A stretch of DNA of 64,000 nt, from contig JACKMB010000002.1 of the NCBI GenBank assembly GCA_024235615.1, positions 534,321 to 598,320 on the forward strand, given 5' to 3'. The stretch's first letter is position 1; each line of letters begins with the position of its first letter. The position numbers and the translations under genes are program-made. The notes below the pieces were generated by a model that had not been told where the DNA came from, ran no database searches, and was given only the letters and a program-made list of their open reading frames with translations. This DNA comes from Thauera sp. Its GTDB lineage: Bacteria > Pseudomonadota > Gammaproteobacteria > Burkholderiales > Rhodocyclaceae. Positions 33,547 to 41,691 of the stretch are shown one piece after another.

Positions 33547-34999
33547 TCAGAACGGATAGTGGCGCGGGCTCGTCTGCATCGTGATCCAGCGCAGCTCGGT
33601 GAAGGCCTCGATGCCGGCCTGGCCGCCGAAGCGTCCCCAGCCCGAGTCCTTGACGCCGCCGAAGGGCATCTGCGCCTCGTCGTGCACCGTCGGCCCGTTG
33701 ATGTGGCAGATGCCCGACTGGATGCGTCCGGCCACCTGCCAGGCGCGCGCCAGGTCGCGGCCGAACACCGCGGCGGCGAGGCCGAAGGGGTTGTCGTTGG
33801 CGCAGGCGATGGCGGCCTCGGTGCCGCGCACGCGCACGATCGCCTTCACCGGGGCGAAGGTCTCCTCGTGGTAGATGCGCATCTGCGCGCTGACGTTGTC
33901 GAGCAGCGTGGCGGGCATCAGCGTGCTGTCGGCCTTGCCGCCGCAGACGAGCTTCGCGCCCTTGGCGAGGGCGTCGTCGATGAGCGCGTTGCAGCGCTCG
34001 ACCGTGCGCTGGTCGACCACCGAGCCGAGCACCACCGGCCCCTTGCGCGGGTCGCCCAGGGGCAGGCCCTGCGCGCGCGCCGCCAGGCGGGCGACGAAGT
34101 CGTCGGCCACCGCCGCGTCGACGATGATGCGCTCGGTCGACATGCAGATCTGCCCCGAGTTGGCGAAGGCGCCGAAGGTGGCCGCCGCCACCGCGGCGTC
34201 GAGGTCGGCGTCGTCGAGCACCACGAAGGGCGCCTTGCCGCCGAGCTCGAGCACCGCCGGCTTGAGGTACTTCGCGCAGGTCTGCGCGATCAGGCGGCCG
34301 ACGTGGGTCGAGCCGGTGAAGTTCACCCGGCGCAGCGCCGGGTGCGCGACCATGGCCTCGACCACCGCGCCGGCGTCGGCCGGGGCGTTGGTGACGAAGT
34401 TCACCACGCCCGCCGGCAGCCCGGCGTCCTGCAGCGCCTCGATGATCAGGCCGTGGGTGGCCGGGCACAGCTCCGAGCCCTTGAGCACCACGGTGTTGCC
34501 GCAGGCGAGCGGGGTGGCGAGCGCACGCACGCCCAGGATCACCGGGGCGTTCCAGGGCGCGATGCCGAGCACCACGCCGGCGGGCTGGCGCACCGCCATC
34601 GCCACCGAGCCGGGCACGTCCGAGGGCAGGATGCTGCCCTCGATGCGGGTGGTCAGCGCCGCCGCCTCGAAGCAGCATGCCGGCCGCCAGGTGCACGTTG
34701 AAGCCGGCCCAGATCGCCGAGGCGCCGGTCTCCGCGGCCATCGCCGCGGTGAAGGCCTCGGCGCGCGCCTCGAGCGCGTGCGCGGCCTTCATCAGCAGCG
34801 CGCGGCGCTCGCCCGGGCCGGTGGCGGCCCAGGCGGGGAAGGCCGCGGCGGCGGCCTCGACCGCAGCCACCGCGTCCGCGGGGGTGGCGGCCGGGGCGCG
34901 CGTGGCGACGCCGTGGTCGAGCGGGTTGCGGCGTTCGAAGCGGGCGCCGCCGGTGGCGCTGCGGCGCTCGCCGCCGATCAGCAGGTGGATCTCGTTCAT
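33547..34999 (-). pseudogene. Aldehyde dehydrogenase (4-hydroxybenzaldehyde type), frameshifted
   Basis: NAD(P)-dependent aldehyde dehydrogenase of about 483 residues once the frame is repaired. Motifs: GIAPWNAPVILGVRALATPL, NFTGSTHVGRLIA, LELGGKAPFVVLDDAD (catalytic Glu), FANSGQICMSTERI (catalytic Cys) and PFGGVKDSGWGRFGG. The break is an extra A at 34670-34671 (plus strand); removing it turns MLLRGGG into MLLEAAALTT and restores one frame from MNEIHLLIGGERR to the end. In this operon it would oxidise 4-hydroxybenzaldehyde, made by PchCF, to 4-hydroxybenzoate. It resembles vanillin and 4-hydroxybenzaldehyde dehydrogenases. Confidence 0.88.
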
Positions 35000-35067
35000 C
35001 GTTGGTTTCCTCTGCGCGAGGGCGGCCGCGCACGCCTGACGCGCGTGCGCGGCCGCCCGTGGGGGGA

Positions 35068-36618
35068 TCAGATGCTGATGCCGCAGCGTCCGGGGGCGAT
35101 GATGTTGTTGGGGTCGAGGGCGCGCTTGAGGCGCCGCTCGACGTCGCGCTTGACCGGTCCGTAGGTCGCCGCGACCTTCTCGGCGAAGGCGGTGTTGGCG
35201 CGATACACGCCGTAGCCCTCGCGCGCGAAGCTCTGCAGCAGCTCGTCGAAGCAGGCGTGCGCCTTCTTCATCTGCTCGGCATCGCTGCGATCGTAGAGCA
35301 GGTCGATGACGTGGTGCATGTCGCGCCAGCCGACGATGAACTCACCGACGTAGTCGAAGCCGTACTTGGCGAGGATGTCCTTGGCCATGCGCATCTGCTT
35401 GAGCGTCTCGCTGCCCTTGGCCTGCGAAACCGGCGCGAACCACATCGAGCCGCCGCCCCCGCGCCAGTTGTAGAGGTCGAACTCGCCCAGGTTGGGCTTG
35501 CCCTTCATGAGGTCGAAGCGGTACTGGGTGGCGCGCCCGCCCTGCTCGGTGGAGTCGGTGATCAGGGTGCCGCCGGTGGCCGCGGCCACCTGCTCGATGA
35601 TCTTCCAGTTCGCCGCGTTGGTCTCCGGCGTGCCGTAGAGCGCCGCATACACGTTCCAGGCGCCGAGGTTGTGGTCCTTGCGGATCTTTTGCACCGCCTC
35701 GTCGCTGATCGCGCCCGGGCCCGGATGGTAGTCGGCGCGATTCACCTTGGTGCAGGGCGCCTCCCACAGCGTGTGGGCGATCACCACCGCGTTGGGGATC
35801 ACCATCGCGATGCGCAGCGGGCGCAGCGCGTCGACGATCTTGGTGATGTCGGTGTCTTCCGGGTACTGGATCAGGAAGGGGCGGTAGTCGGGCGGCGCCG
35901 GCATCAGCCACATGCCCATCTTGGTGACGATGCCGTAGTTCGACTGGGTGAAGATGCCGTCCAGCGTCGGGCCGTAGCCCCACTTGAAGACCTGCCAGGT
36001 GTTCGAGCCGGGCATCGAGCCCATGCCGGTGCGCAGCACCTCGCCGTCGGCGAGCACCACCTCCATGCCCGACGAGAACAGGAAGTGCTCGCCGTAGGGC
36101 GTGTAGCCCACGCCGCGGTCGACCATGTTGCCGAGCGGGCCGGCGATCACCGAGGGGGCGGGGCAGGAGAACCACAGCGGCAGCTTCTTCTCCTGCAGGT
36201 AGTCGTAGAGCTGCTGGTAGGTGACGCCGGGCTCGACGAGCGCGGTGCACAGCTCGGCATCGACGTCGAGGATGCGGTTCATGCGGCGCAGGTCCATGAC
36301 CAGCTGGCCGCGCTCGACCGGGGCGGCCGAGCCGTAGCCCAGGTTCTTGCCGGTCGAGATCGGATAGACCGGGATGCGGTGCTGGTTGAGCACCTTCATG
36401 ATGGCCTGGATCTGCTCGACGCTGTCGGGCATCACCGCGGCGGACGGGGCGTGCTGCTCGTCGGGCACGGCCATCATGATCTTGTTGTAGGGGGCGAGGG
36501 CGGTGTCCTCGGCCACGACGTATTCGGCGCCGACGATCGCGCGGATCTGGGTGAGGGCCTGTTCGAAATCGCTCGCACTGACGCCCTTGGGCAGCACGTT
36601 GCGCGGGGTGGTGGTCAT
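35068..36618 (-). CDS. pchF: p-Cresol methylhydroxylase, flavoprotein subunit PchF
   Basis: 516 residues of the vanillyl-alcohol oxidase/PCMH family. An FAD-binding domain (PISTGKNLGYGSAAPVERG, with Tyr95) is followed by the substrate domain. Tyr383 in DLYNWRGGGGSMWF aligns with the tyrosine that bonds FAD covalently in the P. putida enzyme (Tyr384); nearby Glu379 and the Tyr472-Arg473 pair match its active-site residues. It oxidises p-cresol to 4-hydroxybenzyl alcohol and then to 4-hydroxybenzaldehyde, using water as oxygen source and passing electrons to PchC. It has no signal peptide of its own. GGAGACGAC precedes the ATG. It lies between the Tat-protein gene and the aldehyde dehydrogenase gene. 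Confidence 0.95.
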   Translation of the reverse strand: MTTTPRNVLPKGVSASDFEQALTQIRAIVGAEYVVAEDTALAPYNKIMMAVPDEQHAPSAAVMPDSVEQIQAIMKVLNQHRIPVYPISTGKNLGYGSAAPVERGQLVMDLRRMNRILDVDAELCTALVEPGVTYQQLYDYLQEKKLPLWFSCPAPSVIAGPLGNMVDRGVGYTPYGEHFLFSSGMEVVLADGEVLRTGMGSMPGSNTWQVFKWGYGPTLDGIFTQSNYGIVTKMGMWLMPAPPDYRPFLIQYPEDTDITKIVDALRPLRIAMVIPNAVVIAHTLWEAPCTKVNRADYHPGPGAISDEAVQKIRKDHNLGAWNVYAALYGTPETNAANWKIIEQVAAATGGTLITDSTEQGGRATQYRFDLMKGKPNLGEFDLYNWRGGGGSMWFAPVSQAKGSETLKQMRMAKDILAKYGFDYVGEFIVGWRDMHHVIDLLYDRSDAEQMKKAHACFDELLQSFAREGYGVYRANTAFAEKVAATYGPVKRDVERRLKRALDPNNIIAPGRCGISI

Positions 36619-36673
36619 GTCGTCTCCGGGTGCGGAAGGCGGGGGGATGGCGTTTGGGTGGCGGTCCGGCGGT

Positions 36674-37264
36674 TCACAGCCGGATCAGGAAGGAGGCGAG
36701 CGCTTCGTCCGTGCCGGCGGCTGCCGGCAGCGGCGCGCGTGCGCCCAGGGCCGCTTCGCCCAGGGTGGCGCGGTAGAAGTGCTCGACGTGGGCGGTCGGG
36801 CGCAGCGCCGGTTCGTGCCAGGCGAGCGCCTCGCCGCAGGCGGTGGCGCTGCAGGCGTGGCGGGTGGCGCCCTGCGTGGCGAGGCGATGGTGGCCGTGGG
36901 CGAGCAGGTGCGCGCCACGGCTCGCCGCCATCGCCAGGAAGACGACCGCCGAGGCGTCGTCCATCACGCCGAGCACGCGGGTGCCGCGCGGCAGCGAGAG
37001 CAGCGCGTCGACCTGGTCGGGGCGGCGCAGGGCGGCGGCGTCGCGGGCCTGGACCGGCAGCGGCCGGCCGCCGTTGCCGAGCGCGGCGGCGAGGCGGTGC
37101 GCGAGGCTGAGCGCGCCGTTGCGGTCGGCCTGGCCGACCACCACCACGGGCGTCGTCGCGCCGTCGGGCGAGGCCAGCGCCGCCGCGGTCGCAGGCAGGC
37201 CGGCGAGCGGGGCGCCGAGCAGCAGGCCGCCGCCCGTGCGGCGGAAGAATTCACGTCGGTCCAT
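36674..37264 (-). CDS. Tat-signal protein of unknown function in the pch operon
   Basis: 196 residues. A twin-arginine signal (MDRREFFRRTGGGLLLG) precedes a mature part with a beta-alpha pattern: TPVVVVGQADRNGALSLAHR, then GTRVLGVMDDASAVVFLAMA, AHLLAHGHHRLA, and a CSATACGEAL Cys pair. I do not recognise the family. It lies 9 bases after pchC and 55 bases before pchF, inside the operon. A role in exporting, flavinylating or assembling PchCF, since PchF lacks its own signal, is possible but only inferred. Confidence 0.75.
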   Translation of the reverse strand: MDRREFFRRTGGGLLLGAPLAGLPATAAALASPDGATTPVVVVGQADRNGALSLAHRLAAALGNGGRPLPVQARDAAALRRPDQVDALLSLPRGTRVLGVMDDASAVVFLAMAASRGAHLLAHGHHRLATQGATRHACSATACGEALAWHEPALRPTAHVEHFYRATLGEAALGARAPLPAAAGTDEALASFLIRL

Positions 37265-37273
37265 GGTCGGCTC

Positions 37274-37633
37274 CTACTGCGCTTTCGTGGCGGGTGCTGC
37301 GGGCGAGGCCGGCGCGGTGGCGCTGGCCGACGCGGCGGACGTGGCGGGCGATTGGGACACCCAGCGCGCGACGCTGGCGAGGGCGGCGTTGTCGATCTCG
37401 GTGCTGCGGAAGCTCGGCATCGCGCGGAAGCCGTGGCGCACCACGTTCTCGATGTAGGCCACCGGCAACTCGCGGCCGAGGATCGCCGGGCCGACGCCCT
37501 TGTCGTGGCAGAAGCCGCACACCTTGGCGTAGGTGCGGTCGCGCTCCTGCGCGGGAGGATCGGCCGCGAGGGCGAGCTGGGCACAGCCCAGCACGAGGCT
37601 GGCGACGAGGATTCGGGTCTTGTTCGGCTGCAT
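37274..37633 (-). CDS. pchC: p-Cresol methylhydroxylase, cytochrome c subunit PchC
   Basis: 119 residues. A Sec signal peptide (ILVASLVLGCAQLALAADPP) precedes a small c-type cytochrome with haem site CGFCH, the region GVGPAILGRELP, and a candidate axial Met in FRAMPSFRSTEIDN. The tail is Ala/Ser/Pro-rich. It takes electrons from the FAD of PchF in the periplasm. AAGGAGGAG sits directly upstream of the ATG. It is the first gene of the operon, starting about 50 bases after a sigma-54-type promoter. Confidence 0.93.
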   Translation of the reverse strand: MQPNKTRILVASLVLGCAQLALAADPPAQERDRTYAKVCGFCHDKGVGPAILGRELPVAYIENVVRHGFRAMPSFRSTEIDNAALASVARWVSQSPATSAASASATAPASPAAPATKAQ

Positions 37634-37681
37634 GGTTCTCCTCCTTGGCTGGGGTATGGATTCCCCGTTGGAGGAGTACAA

Positions 37682-37697
37682 AGCAAGGGGCGGGCCA
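37682..37697 (-). promoter_or_regulatory. Sigma-54 (-24/-12) promoter of the pch operon
   Basis: On the minus strand TGGCCC-N5-TTGCT, with GG and GC in exact -24/-12 register. It is about 50 bases before the pchC ATG. The neighbouring response regulator has the GAFTGA motif needed to contact sigma-54 holoenzyme, and enhancer-like dyads and an IHF-like site lie upstream. Confidence 0.8.
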
Positions 37698-37717
37698 GGG
37701 TGTGCCGGATTGTTGAA

Positions 37718-37730
37718 GATCAAACAATTG
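37718..37730 (+). promoter_or_regulatory. IHF-like site between enhancer and promoter
   Basis: GATCAA-N4-TTG matches the IHF consensus WATCAA-N4-TTR at all but the first base. It lies within an inverted repeat ATTGTT-N8-AACAAT (37709-37728). Its place between the -24 element and the dyads is where DNA bending would help an enhancer-bound activator reach the polymerase. Confidence 0.5.
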
Positions 37731-37776
37731 CGCGGATCGTGCGTGTGTCGCCGGGCTGTCGAGCTGCGGGAAGGGT

Positions 37777-37891
37777 GTTGCGGTTTGCGACAGCGCAGCC
37801 CGTGGGGAGGGCCAGGGAGAGGGCGAGGCCCGCGCCGGCCAAGGGTTGCGGACCTCGCGTCGCATCCTGCGACAGTGTTGCAGGACGCGAC
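37777..37891. promoter_or_regulatory. Three enhancer-like dyads upstream of pchC
   Basis: Three 15-base sites fit GTYGCR-N3-YGCGAC: GTTGCGGTTTGCGAC at 37777-37791, the perfect palindrome GTCGCATCCTGCGAC at 37859-37873, and GTTGCAGGACGCGAC at 37877-37891. A further TGCGAC half-site is at 37902-37907. They lie about 80-195 bases upstream of the -24 element, between the regulator's stop codon and the promoter, and are the probable binding sites of the adjacent NtrC-type regulator. Confidence 0.7.
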
Positions 37892-37922
37892 GGGGACGCG
37901 CTGCGACGCGCCCCGCGTGCCG

Positions 37923-39305
<1,383 letters not shown>

Positions 39306-39312
39306 GGGTGGA

Positions 39313-41457
39313 TCACTCATCCCTCGCCGCTCCCGCTCCATCCTCCGCCAGCGGCAGCACCATGCGGAACCACGCGCCGCCCTGCGGCCGGTTGCCACAG
39401 GCGATGCGGCCGCCCAGCTCGTTCATGATCGCGTAGCAGATCGACAGGCCCAGCCCGGTGCCCTTGCCCGGCGGCTTGGTGGTGAAGAAGGGGTCGAAGA
39501 CGTGCTCGGCGACCCCGGGCGCGAAGCCCGGCCCGCTGTCGCCGATCTCGATCACGATGCCCTCGCTGCCGGCGCGCGCGGCGATGTCGATGCGCCCGCT
39601 GCCGTTCATCGCGTCGCAGGCGTTCTTGACCAGGTTCTGCAGCACCTGCTCGAGCAGGGCCGGGCTAGTGCCGGCCTGCGGCAGGCCGGGGGCGATGTCG
39701 ACCGCGAGCTCGACGCCGCGGGTGAGGCCGGCGTCGTTGAAGAAGGCCAGGCGCTCGGCGACGAAGAGGCCCACGTCCACCGTCTCCAGGCTGGCGCTCT
39801 GGCGGCGCGAGAAGGCGAGCAGGTTGGCGGTGATCGCCTTGCAGCGGTGCGCCTGCTGCTGGATGGTGGCGAGCCCGCGGCGCAGCCGCGCGAAGCGTGG
39901 GTCGTCGCCGTGCGGCGCGCACTCGTCGAGCAGGGCCTGGAGTTCCTCGGCGTAGCCCGACACCAGGCCGAGCGGGTTGTTGATCTCGTGCGCCACGCCC
40001 GAGGCGAACTGGCCGAGCGCGCTCAGCCGGTTGGCCTGTGCGAGCTCGCGCTCCATCCGCCGGCGTGCGGTGATGTCGCGCGCCACGCCGATCACGCCCT
40101 CGGCGACGTCGCGGCCGACGAAGAGGGTGGAGTTGACCTCCAGCACCACGCTGCCGCCGTCGCGTCCGGCGAGCGCGATCTCGAAGGGGCGCCCGGCCTC
40201 GCCGGCGATGCGGCGGGCGAAGTCGCGCTCGATGCGCGCGGCCGACGCGGGCGGCATGAAGTCGCCCACCGCGCGGCCGATCGCCGCCTCGGGCGTGGCG
40301 CCGAGGAGCTCGGCCATGCGCGTGTTGACGAAGCTCAGCCGGCCCTGGCCGTCGAGGATGTAGACCGCCTCGTTGATCACGTCCTGGACCTGCTGCTCGC
40401 GCGACTCGATGCGGCGCGCGTACTCGGTGAGCTCGCGCTCGCGCTCGAGCTGGGCGCTGATGTCGAGCGCCAGCCCGCTGTAGCCCACGATGCGATCGTC
40501 CTTGAGCACCGGCTCGACCTGCAGCCGCACCGGGAAGGGCAGGCCGGCGGCGTCGCGCATCACCAGGTCGAGCGTGGTGGTGCTGCGGCGCGCGGCGATC
40601 TCCTTGAGGAAGGCGGTGGCGCGCGCGGTGTAGTCGGGCAGCACGAGGTCCTTCAGGCGCAGCGCGGGGAGCTGCGTCTCGCTCACCCCGAGGCGCAGGC
40701 GCGCCGCCCTGTTCAGGTGCAGCAGGCGCCCCGAGGCGTGCAGCGCGAACGCCATCTCGGGGAGGTCCTCGATGAGGTTGCGGTAGCGTTGCTCGGAGGC
40801 CTCGAGCTCGCGGGTGCGCTCATGCACCCGGCTCTCGAGCAGGTTGAGGCGGTCGCGCAGGTTGAGCGGCTTGAAGTATTCGCGCAGGCCCGCGAGCTCG
40901 GGCGCGCAGTCGCTGGCGTTCATCAGCGTCCACGCGCAGTGGGGATCGCCGCGCCCCTCGCAGGCCGTCTCCACGCAGATCATGTCGGCCTGCAGCACCC
41001 GCGAGGCGAAGCCCGAGGCGTAGCCGGTCAGCGTCCAGCACACCGGCTCGTCGGCGCGACCGAACAGGCGCAGGTGCTGCTCGGCCTCGTAGGAGTGCCG
41101 CCAGCGCCCGCTCATGCGGTAGCGCCCGCTGGCATGGTCGAGCTCGAGCGCATCGGGCGCGACCTCGGCGATGCCCGAGAACATGTGGGTGCGCGGTCCG
41201 CCGAGGATGAACTCCTCCAGGCTGTCCGGATGCATGTACGCGGCAAGCAGCTCGGCATCCTCGTAGCCGCAGCTGAAGCCGTAGCGCGTGAGCACCACCT
41301 TGGCGATCTCGCTGCCCAGGGTCTCGACCAGCTCCTTGCGCAGCGCGCCCATCGAGTCGGCATGGACGAGGATCGCCCGCCGCCCGCAAAAGCGGATCGC
41401 GCCGCTGTCGGGCATGAAGTCGATCAGCGCGTGGAAGTCGAGCTCGTCCGAACGCAT
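39313..41457 (-). CDS. pcrS: Aromatic-sensing histidine kinase, XylR_N-V4R-PAS-PAS-HisKA-HATPase (PcrS-like)
   Basis: 714 residues. The first 115 (FHALIDFMPDSGAIRFCGRR, LRKELVETLGSEIAKVVL) match the XylR_N effector domain of aromatic-responsive activators. Residues to about 190 match V4R (YEAEQHLRLFG, DMICVETACEGRGDPHCAWT). Two PAS domains follow (RYRNLIEDLPEMAFALHASG; DVINEAVYILDGQGRLSFVN), then HisKA (QFASGVAHEINNPLGLVSGY, phospho-His) and HATPase (LVKNACDAM, IGDSGPGF, GTGLGLSICYAIM). No transmembrane segment is seen, so it senses a cytoplasmic ligand, probably p-cresol. The stop lies 7 bases before the regulator start. Confidence 0.9.
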   Translation of the reverse strand: MRSDELDFHALIDFMPDSGAIRFCGRRAILVHADSMGALRKELVETLGSEIAKVVLTRYGFSCGYEDAELLAAYMHPDSLEEFILGGPRTHMFSGIAEVAPDALELDHASGRYRMSGRWRHSYEAEQHLRLFGRADEPVCWTLTGYASGFASRVLQADMICVETACEGRGDPHCAWTLMNASDCAPELAGLREYFKPLNLRDRLNLLESRVHERTRELEASEQRYRNLIEDLPEMAFALHASGRLLHLNRAARLRLGVSETQLPALRLKDLVLPDYTARATAFLKEIAARRSTTTLDLVMRDAAGLPFPVRLQVEPVLKDDRIVGYSGLALDISAQLERERELTEYARRIESREQQVQDVINEAVYILDGQGRLSFVNTRMAELLGATPEAAIGRAVGDFMPPASAARIERDFARRIAGEAGRPFEIALAGRDGGSVVLEVNSTLFVGRDVAEGVIGVARDITARRRMERELAQANRLSALGQFASGVAHEINNPLGLVSGYAEELQALLDECAPHGDDPRFARLRRGLATIQQQAHRCKAITANLLAFSRRQSASLETVDVGLFVAERLAFFNDAGLTRGVELAVDIAPGLPQAGTSPALLEQVLQNLVKNACDAMNGSGRIDIAARAGSEGIVIEIGDSGPGFAPGVAEHVFDPFFTTKPPGKGTGLGLSICYAIMNELGGRIACGNRPQGGAWFRMVLPLAEDGAGAARDE

Positions 41458-41691
41458 TGCCGGCAGGATCTCCGTGCGGCCAGGGAAGAAACCCGGCGGC
41501 GGCCGAGGCCGTCCCCCGGGGACCGCGCAGTCTCGCGCAATTCGTCCCCCCCGTCCATGCCGCGACGAACGCGGTTGCGCGGCTGCGCCGGGCGGCGGCG
41601 TCTCGCGCCGCATGCGCCGGGGCGTGCGCTGGCTCACGGCGCAGATCGGCGAGAGCGGCTACCCTGATGCCTTTACGCATACCCTGCGTGC

